A stretch of 64,000 bases of DNA from Chalciporus piperatus (lineage: Eukaryota > Basidiomycota > Agaricomycetes > Boletales > Boletaceae): positions 95,096 to 159,095 of the forward strand of contig JBBPTG010000053.1 of assembly GCA_038093975.1 (NCBI GenBank). Direction: 5' to 3'. Each line of letters opens with the position of its first letter. Position 1 is the stretch's first letter. Positions 14,172 through 25,746 of the stretch are shown piece by piece. Under the pieces are notes generated by a model. It saw nothing but the letters and a program-made list of their open reading frames with translations. It was not told the origin of the DNA and searched no databases. The position numbers and the translations under genes were made by a program.

Positions 14172-15371
14172 TCATTCCAACCCCACCGTCTTTTGCCCAG
14201 CCCATGCTACAAAGTGTACGTCCAGCAATCCGTCTACACGCGTGATCTTCCACCTCCCACCGGTCTGCTCCAGCCATAAGTCCAAGAATTCGCGCAACAC
14301 GTCTTCCTGTCTTAGCTCCGCCACTACAAGGACCCACGTCCGTCCTGGAGTGGAGACGGCGTCAATGGTCTCGACGAACGCCGGGAGGAGCGATGGATTG
14401 TATATGCAGTCGACTGCGAGAACCAAGTCCCACGCGCGGCGATCGGTGGAATCGAGTTCACAGGATGGATTGCTAGTACCGACCGTCGGTACGGGACAAT
14501 ATCGCGCTCGAGTTGCGCCGGATGGGAGAGAGAAAAGGGTGACCCAGTCGAGTTCCTCGACCGTGATGTTGGACTTGGAGTTGCCGACGGGGTTGTCGTG
14601 CCAGCCAGACACGCTCAGCGAGACGTTCTTTCGAATGAGCGGTAGGAGGGGTACGATGTCGGTGATCCTGTACTCGCGGACTAATGGAGCAAGCGCAAGA
14701 CCGAGCAGTCCCGTTCCTGACCTTATAGCGAGAAATACGTGTCAAGGACAGTCTCCCGGAAGAACGACGGGGCTAACCCTAGCTCGAGGCAACTACATCT
14801 CGCGAGGCCATCTCGATCGAAGAACGGTGATTCATGAAAGAAATGTTGCTGGAGGATAGCTTTTGCTAGTGCAATACTTGTTCATGGTTAAAGCTTCATC
14901 ATGACATGAGCCAAAGGTCAGTTTTGCGGGCCTCACCTTGCTCGCCATACTACACTACCTGTGTCCCCGGTTCGAGAACGAAGCGCGGTGGGGTCTTGCG
15001 CGATGTCGATCTCGATCACTTTAGGAGAGCTGTTTTTTGAGACTTTATTCCTGGAGTGCTTCACCTTCTTCGTGGGCTTTGCCTGTTGAGATATTGATGG
15101 TGGTGGATTGGAGGGTGGTGGATTGGAGGGACACAGCTCAAACTGAATCGTCAGGGTATTTTTACGCGAATCGACGTGCCCTAGTCCACGATAACCATCT
15201 GGACCGATAAGATCTGTCTTCGCTTGGTTGAGCGTTGTGTAGAGTAGAAATATCTGGGTCACTGTGGTGTTATTATCCGAGTCCACGGCTCATGATAAAG
15301 GCAGAACATACCTCTTCATCGGCGTCGACGATGGGTGAACTGTCGGCTGAAATGTTAACAAGGAAATCCAT
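14172..15371 (-). CDS. METTL21/EFM6-like protein-lysine methyltransferase (Methyltransf_16 family)
   Basis: SAM-dependent methyltransferase, probably acting on lysine of a protein such as a translation factor. Exons 15371..15312, 15253..14937, 14876..14778 and 14721..14172 give 341 aa. The family signature DTGSVVWRASIALA is formed across the second intron. The SAM-binding motif LELGSGTGLLG is formed across the third intron. It is followed by ITDIVPLLPLIRKN (motif II) and DLVLAVDCIYNPSLLP, the usual post-motif strand and loop. Residues 50-95 are a Pro/Lys-rich insertion. The substrate cannot be told from sequence; EFM6-like is the nearest match I recall. Confidence 0.8.
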
Positions 15372-15921
15372 TTCCCATGGTCTACACACCGCTGTCGTAC
15401 CACTGGTAGGAGGCAAGTCAGGTGTGTAACCCTAACCTGAGATTAAGGTTCGGGCTTTCAACTAAATTTTATTTTTGTTCCAACCTTTGGAAAAAAACAA
15501 CATAGGTTCCGAACTTATAATACTAGACAAAGTTCAACTGTTCAAGTAGTAGCACCACTCAGTGCCAATGTCCTGTATCCGTACTGTCCTCTGTCTCAAC
15601 TGCAAGTGCAGCAGCACCGATTGCTAACCCATCATAATTGCTTCCCGTTTATGGGCCGTCAGCGTGCAAACTCGGGACCGAGTTGCTAATCTGGGCTGTC
15701 AATCAAATGAATGGAAGCGATGCCTGCCACGACTTTTCCGGAACATGCATCCTCGCGACGACCGTTTTCGTCTGGTGTCCCTCAGGACGTGTTGACGTCT
15801 CCATAACAAGGCAAGAAACTCCTACCACTAGCCTGTATGCGGGCTGATCTAACTCGCACTCTCCTCTATAGAAGGGATAGTCACCTTTGAAGTTTGATCA
15901 AGCTTCCGCTCGCCGAGCGTC
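15372..15921. other. Divergent promoter region, methyltransferase and MFS transporter
   Basis: 550 bp between two divergent start codons. No coding signal seen. A lone CCCTAACCT near 15427 is not a telomeric repeat. Confidence 0.5.
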
Positions 15922-17724
15922 ATGGCATCCCAGATAACGGACGAGGAAACACCGCTTTTGAGAAATGAACATCAGAATACCCAAGGTACCAACGGACGGA
16001 GAAAGAAGACGCCTCTTCCATGGCGCCAATTCTCCATATTGTTATTACTTCAAGTGTCAGAGCCTATAACCTCGCAGGTTATCGCACCGTTCTTACCCCA
16101 GGTATGAGTCTAAGTTGGGTGTGGGTGTCATAGACTGGAGTTTCAGGGTGTATCTTCTCCGTAGTTGATCCGAGACATTGGTGTTACTAACGGCGAGGAT
16201 TCCCGTGTGGGATATTATGTTGGGCTTATGGTGCGTCCGCTTGCATCAACTTGTTCTCGTCCAATCTCTAACATTTTGGTCGTTAGCATTCGTTGTTCTT
16301 TCTGACCGAGGCATGCACGATATACCACTGGAGCCGAGCATCGGACCAAATTGGTCGCAAACCGGTCCTCTTGACAGGGCTTTTCGGTCTGTCCGTATCC
16401 ATGTGGGCCTTTGGATTATCCAAGACTTTCTGGGCTCTCGTCATTAGGTAGTGTCAGGTTGGCATCATCTCCCGGCACTGGCTAAGGAACGACTTGCAGT
16501 CGATGTCTAAATGGCGCGCTGAATGGGAACATTGGTGTCATGAAGAGCATGGTGGCCGAAATAACAGATTCCACGAATATGGCAGATGTGTATGCCATTT
16601 TACCCTTTACTTGGGCCATCGGGACTACAGCAGGGTTTGTTATGATTCATTTTAACTAAGCATCCTGCCGTCCTGAAAGCCCTGTAGACCTCTGATCGGC
16701 GGGTCCCTGGCTAGACCCGCGGAAAGATTCCCAGAACTATTTGGCAACTCTGAATTCCTCAAGAAATACCCATATTTCTTACCATGTTCCGTATCGGCAT
16801 CTATAACCGCAATCTCGTGGCTCCTCACCTTTCTGTTTCTGAAGGAGGTTCGCTGTTTCTTCCGAATGGGAAACGTGTTGCTCACTATGTTATCAGACTA
16901 CCATACCGAAAAAGACAATACGGGAGTACTTTTTTGGACGGCCCGCTAAGAGCGATGTCCAGAATGCACAATCGCATCCAACTCCATATGATGGTCCCGT
17001 GCCTAAATCAGTTGACGGGGAGATACCTTTCCGTTCACTTCTTGTTCGCCCAGTTTTGATTGCAGCTGGGAGCTACGCCACGTTCTCCCTCTTCGATATT
17101 GCATTCCGCGCTGTACTTCCAGTCTTCTACGCGACGCCGATTGAGATAGGTGGTCTCGATCTCGACCCACCCTCTATCGGGTTCATCTTGTCATACCTTG
17201 GGATCTCCAATGGTATCCTCCAGTGGATATTCTTCCCTCCTATGCACGATTGGCTCGGTGCCAAGGGGACGTTTTTAGTGACCGCATCTTTGTGTCTTCC
17301 TATCATCGGATTGTTCCCAGTGATCAATGCTGTCGCGCGGACGCAAGGCATGAGCTATCTCGTCTGGTTCCTCGTGGGTCTCCAAGCGACTTTGTCCGCC
17401 CTTTCGAACTTTGCTTTTGGTGAGTCATGCTCAAGGAGACGGGCGGCACAAGGCTGACTGTCGAGTTTTCAACCAGGAATCACATTCATGTTCATAAGCG
17501 GCGCAGCGCCGAACAAGGCCTCGATAGGCGCGACGAATGGCGTGGCGCAGGTGCTCGTGTCTGTCATGCGTGCCATCGGGCCTGCAGCTGCCACCTCTGC
17601 CTTTTCTCTCAGTATCGAGAAACATATATTGGGGGGTTATCTCGCGTATTGGGTGATGACGGCGATGGTTGGGTTAACGTTGTGGGTTGGTTACTTGTTA
17701 CCAAGGAGTCCGTGGAGCGAGTAA
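15922..17724 (+). CDS. MFS drug/metal-type transporter (DHA1, ZIFL-like)
   Basis: Plasma- or vacuolar-membrane proton-coupled transporter. Seven exons: 15922..16101, 16165..16230, 16287..16447, 16500..16634, 16688..16847, 16897..17419 and 17477..17724; 1473 nt, 490 aa. It starts MASQITDEETPLLRN, a dileucine-type cytosolic tail. The MFS loop 2-3 signature appears as SDQIGRKPVLLTGLFG. Motif C-like text GTTAGPLIGGSLA is formed across an intron. About twelve hydrophobic segments are spread in two halves, with a cytosolic loop at about residues 245-280. Comparable fungal members are annotated as zinc-induced facilitator-like or multidrug transporters; the substrate is not predictable here. Confidence 0.88.
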
Positions 17725-18098
17725 ACAAGGACTAACCTGTTGGCGAAGATGTTCGAATGGATTTCTCTCGCGACTTTCACCTCGCTAGCTCGCTGCAAAT
17801 ACTCTAGAGATAAGGCGCGACTTGGCGAATACGTTGCTAGGTACGTTGGCTCGTCGTCGGAGAATGCGTTCCACGGACCGTTTCGCGACCTCCGAAAATC
17901 CTTGCCTCCATTGAAGAGGAAATGCCTACTAACACGAGACGGCGTCACCTTTCGTCAATGAAGAAGTCGCGTCAAACCTCCACATAATTCTCCAAGTCTT
18001 CTCTGGAGTGGTATTTGCGTGGTCAACAAACTTCCGAATAGCGTATGAACTGTTCGGTCCTGGAAGCGGAGGACGTCGAGATAACACACCCCGGGTCC
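17725..18098. other. Region between the MFS gene and a truncated ORF
   Basis: No confident gene. The minus strand continues from the 98-residue ORF next door: after its stop the same frame is open again for about 60 codons, which suggests decay of a once longer gene. Confidence 0.35.
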
Positions 18099-18392
18099 TC
18101 ATGCATCTTCATTAGTGGCAACATCTGAATTACGAAGAGGGACGGGTTCGAAGTTGTTAGGAGCGCCATAGTCCCCATGAAGAGGGTGGTCGGGTAAACA
18201 CATGTTGAAAAGCACGTCGAAACTGCCGTCCTCGACGACTCCCACATCTCCGATCCTGAATCCCTCAGTTTGATAGTCCCCTGGGAGCTCGCTGTTCGGT
18301 TCTGGAAACCACAAGGCATATCCGCGGCGGGAGATCAAGTATTTGGCACATATTTTCTGTGCAGACTTGTAGCTCTGGGGCGACTCTGGCAT
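18099..18392 (-). pseudogene. Truncated hypothetical protein of an agaricomycete family
   Basis: A 97-residue ORF beginning MPESPQSYKSAQKI. It contains GYALWFPEPNSELP, FRIGDVGVVEDGSFD and FNMCLPDHPLHGD, a pattern I recall as the N-terminus of much longer (400-600 aa) mushroom proteins of unknown function. Here it ends after about 95 residues at a TGA. The frame reopens directly behind the stop, so a nonsense mutation or missed intron is possible. No signal peptide or membrane segment. The family's function is not known to me. Confidence 0.45.
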
Positions 18393-18686
18393 GTTTCTAG
18401 TGTCTGAACGAGCAACGCAACTTAGATATTAATATTGGGAGCTGTCCGCGTCAGTACACAGCTTGATGGCCGCATAGCCTGCCTCGCGGACTGGTAAGTT
18501 AACCTGTGTGTATCGAGTCAATGAGTTACAGTATACTGTATAGTCATTTCTGACCTTCGATTCCGGGTGAGTCAGAACATAGGAGTTATTTGCACATGTT
18601 TGGTCACCGATTTATTCAGACTCAGCTTGGACTATTCTTGCTCGTCGTCTTTGTCGGTGTTCACGGGTTTCTCTCCAACCACCACC

Positions 18687-21600
18687 ATGTCTACGCCTGG
18701 CTCACCAAGACTAGTCGATTCCTTCACTGTACCAAAGGAAATTCTACAAGATTTTGCAGACCTTGCAGAGGAGGAAGACATCGACCCATTTGCCGAAACT
18801 GCCTCAAAACGCCAAATTGCGTCGAGGCAGTCGGATTATCACAATCGTCGGTTCAACCGAGTTGCACAGGACAGTGCTGATGCGTTCAAACATGTCGTGG
18901 ATGGTACGGAGGTTGAGGGAGGGTACAAGGATGCGATGAGGTTGGCTCGTTTGGAGCAGGAGGAGGTCCGTGTGCGAAGAGCAATAGAGGAGAAGGACAG
19001 GAAAGAGAGGGAGGAGGGGAAGATGAAGATGGACTTGGACAAGACACCCCCAGCAGCTGAGCTCCAGGACGTCGCTATGGAGCTAGCCGCTGCGAAGGAA
19101 CTGGCCGAGGCTCGGGATCGGGATCGGGAAGCAGCAGGCGCGAAGCGGAAACGGAGATGGGACGTCTCGGAGTCAACGGACGAGAACGTCGACCCCAATA
19201 AGATGGAGCAGGATTCGACGAAGGAGGAGCCGCCCAAGAAACGACGGTCTCGCTGGGATGCTACTCCCGCTGAAAACTTGCCTTTTGAGACTCCCAAGCG
19301 CTCCCGCTGGGACCAAGTCGCCGTAGTCCCCGACCTACCTATGACTCAAATCATCATGAATGCGCCTGGTATCATGCACGAGGACAAACACAACCGCTTC
19401 CTCACGGATGAAGAACTAGACGCCATTCTGCCGGCCACAGGGTACGTCATTGTTACTCCTCCGCCAGGCTATGCGCCGATGGTTGCCCCTCGCAAGTTGA
19501 TGGCAACGCCCGTTACCGAAGTTGGGGGTTTCCAAATACAAGAATCGTCGGACGCTGCTGCCATGGCCGCAGCTGCGGGTCTCGTGCCCGAGCTGCCTAC
19601 TGAGATCCCAGGTGTCGGCAACCTCGCCTTCTTCAAGGCAGAGGATGCTCAGTACTTCGCGAAGATTTTGAAGGAGGAGGACGAGACGGAGCTTTCGGTG
19701 GATGAAATGAAGGAGCGTAAAATCATGCGGCTACTCCTGAAGATCAAGAACGGCACGCCTCCTGTTCGAAAGACGGCCCTCCGTCAGATCACCGATAAAG
19801 CTCGCGAGTTCGGCGCCGGCCCCCTCTTCGATAAAATTCTCCCGTTGCTCATGGAACGCACCCTGGAAGATCAGGAACGGCATTTGCTCGTCAAGGTTAT
19901 CGACCGTGTCCTGTACAAACTCGACGACCTCGTCCGTCCTTACGTACACAAGATCCTCGTCGTCATTGAGCCTCTCCTCATTGACGAGGATTACTACGCC
20001 CGTGTGGAGGGTCGTGAAATTATATCCAACCTCTCGAAAGCAGCCGGTCTTGCACACATGATCTCCACCATGCGTCCTGATATCGACCACGCTGACGAGT
20101 ACGTCCGCAACACCACTGCACGAGCATTCTCTGTCGTTGCCTCCGCCCTCGGTATTCCTTCCCTACTCCCCTTCCTAAAGGCCGTCTGTCGCAGTAAAAA
20201 ATCGTGGCAGGCGCGTCACACCGGCATTCGTATCGTTCAGCAAATCGCTATCATGATGGGTTGCGCCGTCCTCCCTCACTTGCGAAACCTCGTTAACTGC
20301 ATTGCTCACGGACTCACGGACGAGCAGCAGAAAGTGAGGACCATGACAGCTCTTGGACTCGCCGCCCTGGCAGAGGCTTCGGCACCCTACGGTATCGAGT
20401 CGTTCGATGAGGTGCTCAAGCCTCTTTGGCTCGGTATCCGTCTTCACCGTGGCAAAGGTCTCGCCGCCTTCCTGAAGGCCATTGGTTTCATCATTCCTCT
20501 CATGGACCCCGAATATGCCTCTTACTACACCAAGGAAGTCACTGTCATCCTCATTCGCGAGTTTCAGACTTCTGACGAGGAGATGAAGAAGATTGTGTTG
20601 AAGGTCGTCAAGCAGTGCGCTGCTACGGAGGGTGTCACGGCACAATATATCAAACAAGACATTCTTCCTGACTTCTTCAAATCGTTCTGGGTCCGCCGCA
20701 TGGCTTTGGACAGGCGTAACTACCGCCAAGTCGTGGAGACCACTGTGGAGCTTGCGCAGAAATCGGGTGTATCGGAGATTGTCGGAAGGATAGTGAATGA
20801 GTTGAAGGACGAGGCAGAGCCATACCGGAAAATGGTCATGGAGACTATCACCAAGGTCGTCGCCACGCTTGGTGCCTCCGACATCGACGAACGTCTCGAA
20901 GTCCGACTGGTGGACGGCATCATCTATTCCTTCCAGGAGCAGACCACCGAAGATCAAGTCATGTTGGACGGTTTCGGAACAGTGGTCAACGCCCTCGGCA
21001 TCCGCGTCAAACCGTACCTCACCCAGATCGTCTCTACCATCCTCTGGCGGCTCAACAACAAGAGCGCCAAAGTGCGTCAGCAAGCTGCCGACCTCACCTC
21101 GCGTCTAGCGGTCGTCATCAAGCAGTGTGGCGAAGATCAGCTACTGAGCAAACTTGGTCTCGTCCTGTTTGAGCAGTTGGGTGAAGAGTACCCTGATACG
21201 CTCGGTAGTATCATTGCTGCCGAGGGTGCGATCGCTAATGTCGTTGGTATGACCCAGATGAACCCCCCGGTGAAAGATCTTCGTGAGTGTTTGTGTGTCT
21301 ATTGCGTCACGTCTTGTCGCTAACCTTCTCTTGTCTAGTGCCTCGAATGACGCCAATTCTGCGTAACAGACACGAAAAAGTGCAAGAAGCGTCTATCAAC
21401 TTGATCGGCCGTATTGGTGAGTTTTATCTATGCCGCGTCTGGTATCTCGCAACTAACGTTTCTTCTTTAGCTGATCGTGGAGCCGAGTTCGTTCCAGCAC
21501 GAGAGTGGATGCGTATATGCTTCGAGTTGTTGGATCTTCTCAAAGCGCACAAGAAGGCTATCCGAAGAGCCGCTGTCAACTCTTTCGGTTATATTGCAAA

Positions 21601-22382
21601 GAGTTTGGGTCCTCAGGATGTCCTTTCGGTTCTCCTCACAAACTTGCGTGTGCAAGAACGTCAAAGTCGTGTTTGCAGTACCGTCGCCATCGCCATCGTA
21701 GCTGAGACTTGCGGACGTGAGTGATTAATTGCCTTGGTCTATACACGAGCTAACTTTACTTCCTAGCCTTCACGTGTATTCCTGCGATCCTCAACGAATA
21801 CCGTACCGCGGAGCTCAACGTACGAACTGGTTGTCTCAAGGCGCTTACATTCGTGTTCGAATACGTCGGCCCGCAATCCGCCTACTATGTCGACTCGGTC
21901 GTCACCATGTTGGAAGACGCTCTCACGGACCGTGACCTCGTCCATCGCCAGACAGCTAGCGTCATCGTCAAGCACCTGGCTCTCGGTGTCGCAGGGCTCG
22001 GCTGTGAAGACTCGATGCTCCACCTGATGAACCTCGTGTGGCCAAACTGCTTCGAAACCTCTCCACACGTCATTGGTGCAGTCATGGAAGCCGTCGAGGC
22101 CATGCGTGTCACGTTGGGTCCCGGTGTTCTCCTCAGCTATACCCTACAAGGCTTGTTCCATCCCGCCCGTAAAGTTCGCGAGGTACGTCTCCCTCTACCC
22201 TTCGTTCCCAAGCGTACTTGCTCATCGATATTATTCCCTCCATTTTCTAGGTCTACTGGCGAGTCTACAACTCGCTTTATTTGGGCGCTGCGGACGCGAT
22301 GGTACCCTTCTACCCTGATCTCAGCGAGTTGAGTGAGGGACAAAATGTGTATGATCGACACCCGTTGCAGATGTTTGTTTGA
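18687..22382 (+). CDS. SF3B1: Splicing factor 3B subunit 1 (SF3B1/Hsh155)
   Basis: HEAT-repeat scaffold of the U2 snRNP SF3b complex that clamps the branch-site helix. Exons 18687..21282, 21339..21416, 21471..21716, 21767..22182 and 22251..22382 total 3468 nt, 1155 aa, somewhat shorter than human SF3B1. The N-terminal part has basic coiled-coil-like text and the U2AF-ligand (ULM) tryptophans in RRSRWDATP and KRSRWDQ. It then has the conserved [14 protein letters not shown] and [13 protein letters not shown]. The HEAT array fills the rest, ending [10 protein letters not shown]. An in-frame upstream codon at 18567 exists, but [11 protein letters not shown] at 18687 is the likelier start. The intron-poor 5' two-thirds is one exon of 2.6 kb. 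Confidence 0.96.
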
Positions 22383-22771
22383 GTGTATATTAAATTATTA
22401 GGTTCTTTTTTTCTCTCGTTGTAAGTAATCGTTGATCCTAGCTGTGAATTGACTTGCTTCAAAGACTTTGTTGTGAACATCTTACTCACAACTGGAGAGG
22501 CACATTCCTATGCTCTCACATGCACGTCCTGTCCTATCCAAGTTATATCATAGTCGCTGTAGGTCTCTCTTCCGATATTCTAGAAACTTACAGTATAGCA
22601 GGTCCGTGTTATTTACGATTCGTGTGTTCGTTTTATTTAGCATACAAAAATCGAGATTATGTGACCAATTGTCATTCGCAAACCAACAGTAGACAGAAGA
22701 CACACGGCTAACGTACACATCTCGGGAAGCAAGTGTTATGAGCAGCAGCAAACTTACAAACCTCTCCCCAT
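22383..22771. other. Convergent 3' ends of SF3B1 and carbonic anhydrase 1
   Basis: 389 bp holding both 3' UTRs; no gene seen. The sequence next to the anhydrase stop (GCAGCAAACYTACA) is nearly repeated downstream of the second anhydrase, so the tandem duplication included part of this flank. Confidence 0.5.
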
Positions 22772-23701
22772 TTAGGCTCCGAGCACCTTGGTGATCTGCA
22801 AATCCCTGATGAAGCCAGTAGAGAAATCGTAGACCCAACCGTGCACCCAAACCGGCTTCTGGACTGATTCACGGACAAAGTCTTCCAACTCCGAGTCCGT
22901 CACGTTATCGACTTGCATCTTGACGTTCATCTCGACCACAATCTTCAACGCAGCTTCATCATCATCAGGAAGCGATGTCTCCCTGACACGATCAACGAGA
23001 GGCGTGAGCCAACGGGTGAGGGCATCATGTGGGCTCTTGGACGTCGTGTCATGCACGTCGTTAAAGTGTCCATGCCCGCGTGCGTGGCGCGCACCGTGAT
23101 AGAGTGAGTCGCAGATGGTGTGATGACGCTTACGCCCGTCTGGGTGCGGAGTAAGTTTCGCTTCCTTGATCGCTGTGATGCAGCCACCACAGTGCTCGTG
23201 GCCCACGATGACGACTACGTGAATCAAGCAACTGTGAGTGATTGGATCTTACGTTGTTATCGTAAAAGAGCACGAACCATGCTGTACGCCTAGCTCTCCG
23301 AGAGCGTATGCGAGCACCGACAACGCGTTGTCATCGTCGAGGTGAAATTGGCTGTTGGGCGAGGATCGTACGATGGTCAGAAGACGCTTTTTATCGTGTT
23401 TAAATGATCACCGGACTGACTTTGCGATGTTCCTCTGCACAAAAACGGTCCCAGGGAGTGCAGTTGTCGCGTCCGACTCTTGCACTCTCGAGTCGGAACA
23501 CCCGATCCAAAGGATCTGTCAGAGGTGAAGAGACAGAAGGGGGGGTCAATAGACTGCTACATGTCTACTCAACGAACTCACCCTGGGTGCTTGCTTTCCT
23601 TTGGGGTCAGGAAAGTATTGGGGGAATGTCTGATTCATCCTCTCAGCCCACGTCTTGTTGGCTGCAAGGATCTCGGCTGCATATTGCTCTACGTTGGACA
23701 T
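22772..23701 (-). CDS. Beta-carbonic anhydrase 1
   Basis: Zinc enzyme interconverting CO2 and bicarbonate. Exons 23701..23582, 23515..23421, 23351..23278 and 23214..22772 give 243 aa. Zinc and catalytic residues are present: Cys46-Ser-Asp48-Ser-Arg50 in WIGCSDSR, and His102 with Cys105 in GHEHCGG. The usual [20 protein letters not shown] helix is formed across the second intron. Between residues 116 and 160, just after the zinc loop, is a hydrophilic His-rich stretch with nine histidines ([11 protein letters not shown] and on to DVHD) that I do not recognise in ordinary beta-anhydrases. No targeting peptide is evident, so it is probably cytosolic. Tandem copy at 24.3-25.3 kb. Confidence 0.92.
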
Positions 23702-24336
23702 GACGACGACACGATAAGGTTAGCACGACGACCTGTAAGTGAGATATGGGCACACTTTTGATGGTCGTAGCTGCCGCGTGTTAGGGTTATGTATACCCCA
23801 AGACCAGCTCCTAGCTCGATAGAATCGGAGCGTACCTAAACCTAGAAAAGACCTTGAGTAATCTCCGAGTCGGCTCTTGATCGGTGGGGGACCGATCGTG
23901 AAGGGACTGACCGTGAAGGAACCGATCGGGACAGAGAAGAATCGAGTTTCTTTGGTTCGTTTGTGGTTGGTTGGTTGAGTTTGGTCGGGGAATGATGAAT
24001 GTGGATATTCATGATACTATCTGTGGCCGCGCAGAGTGACGGGTCTCAATTTTTATTGCTTTTCTTCTTCTTTTGATCGTTCATGCATCACTGGAGTGGG
24101 GAACAGATGCATCTCGGTATTGGTCCCCGCTTTTCCCTTCTTTCTATCATCCATGCATTGCTTTGGCCCATTGTCCGGTTACCAGGCTCTGTTGCAGTGG
24201 GACCGAATGGATGGTATTATGCTTCCATAAGTCGATGTTACAACATCGAGTAACATACACTGATCTTCACAGGATTCCATGTTTTCTGGCGAAGCAAGTG
24301 CTTTGGACAGCAGCAAACCTACAGACCTTTTCGTAC
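23702..24336. other. Spacer between the tandem carbonic anhydrases
   Basis: 635 bp: promoter side of anhydrase 1 and 3' flank of anhydrase 2. Around 23890-23930 is a short imperfect tandem run of GACCG and GTGAAGG words (ACCGATCGTGAAGGGACTGA and the following 20 bases). No gene seen. Confidence 0.45.
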
Positions 24337-25260
24337 TCAGGCTCCGAGCACCTTGGTGACCTGCAAATCCCTGATGAAGCCAGTAGAGAAATCGTAGACC
24401 CAGCCGTGCACCCAAACCGGCTTCTGGACTGATTCACGGATAAAGTTGTCCAACTTTGCCACGTTGTCGACTTGCATCTTGACGTTCATCTCGATCACGA
24501 TCTTCAACGCGGCTTCATCGTCCTGAGGTAGGCAAGTCTCCCTGACATGATCGACGAGGGGTGTGAGCCAACGCGTGAGGGCGTCGTTGGGACTCTTGGA
24601 CTCCTCGTCGTGCACGCCGTCGTGCCAGTGGCGTGGTTCCACAACGTGGTAGAGAGAATCGCTGATAGTATGGCGGCGTTTACGCCCGTCCGGGTGTGGA
24701 GGGCGTTGCGCTTCCTTGATAGCAGTGATGGCACCCCCACAGTGCTCATGGCCCACAATCATGACTGGAGACGTCAAAAGACTGTGAAGGAGTGCAAATT
24801 ACACCGCGATCGGGGCAGAGCACGAACCATGCTGTGCGCCCAGCTCTCTAAGAGCGTATGCGAGGACCGACAGCGCGTTGTCATCGTTGAGGTGGAATTG
24901 GCTGTCGGTCGAAGCCGTACAGTGATCAGAAGGGGGTTTGCCTTGTATTACAGGGCTTACTTCGCGATGTTCCTGTGCACAAAGACGGTACCTGGGAGAG
25001 CTGTCGTCGCGTCTGATTCTTGGTTCCTCGAGTCGGAACACCCGATCCAAAGAATCTAGCAAGAATGAATGACGAGAGGAGAGGAGAGATGCGGGGGTCA
25101 ATCAACTATCAAATGTTCTATCCAGCGAACCCACCTTTGGCGCTTGCTTTCCTTTAGGGTCAGGGAAGTATTGAGGGAACACTTGGTTCATCTTCTCAGC
25201 CCATTGCTTGTTGGCTGCAAGGATCTCGGCTGCATATTCCTCTACATTGGATGCGAACAT
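24337..25260 (-). CDS. Beta-carbonic anhydrase 2 (tandem duplicate)
   Basis: Exons 25260..25135, 25055..24961, 24901..24828 and 24764..24337 give 240 aa. The three introns sit at the same positions and phases as in anhydrase 1. Exons 2 and 3 are the same lengths (95 and 74 nt). CSDSR and GHEHCGG are intact. The His-rich loop is kept but shorter, with about six His ([13 protein letters not shown], then RHWHDGVHD). The C-terminal half ([19 protein letters not shown]) is almost identical to copy 1, while the loop and N-terminus differ more. Both copies look functional. Confidence 0.92.
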
Positions 25261-25746
25261 GATGACAAGATCAGGACGACTTTGAAGTGAGACGTGGGCA
25301 ATGGGCACACTGTGAACAGGGTTGTACCTGCGGTGTGTTAGAGAGCTTGTCGATGGTGGCTATATATACCGCCGGCTTGCAAACCTTAATATGTATGGAA
25401 CATACCTAGTCCTATACAAGGCTTCGATTCCGGCTCGTTTAGTCGGGAAATGCGAAATCTGAACGTTCGTGGTCCAAGAGCTGAGAAAAGTTGATGGTAT
25501 TTTTGTTTCTAAGCTGCGCATAGTCGGTATGTATGGATATAACACTAGAGGTACTCAGTATCGTTACAGATTAATACTGCCTTGCAAGGAAGAGAAGGTC
25601 GGAATGAAAGAAAATACGGACGTGGAGTAACAACAGAAATGCATGACGGACGGACATTGTATTCATAGCATGATATGGAAGGGAACTCAGTTCGAGTATG
25701 AAGGGGGTCCTGCGGTTCATCGGCACTCAGCGATCGAATCAGGTAT
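25261..25746. other. Promoter side of carbonic anhydrase 2 and 3' flank of ACC1
   Basis: 486 bp between two minus-strand genes. A TATA-like TATATATACC lies near 25363, about 105 bp upstream of the anhydrase 2 start. No gene seen. Confidence 0.45.

Noticed and set aside
14242..14859. 205-codon plus-strand frame
   Set aside because: Antisense to the methyltransferase, whose SAM motif is formed correctly on the other strand.
15425..15436. CCCTAACCT resembling a telomere repeat
   Set aside because: Single occurrence in a promoter region; no tandem array.
20175..21083. 302-codon open frame on the minus strand
   Set aside because: It lies wholly antisense to the conserved SF3B1 coding exon, and its composition follows from that gene's codon bias.
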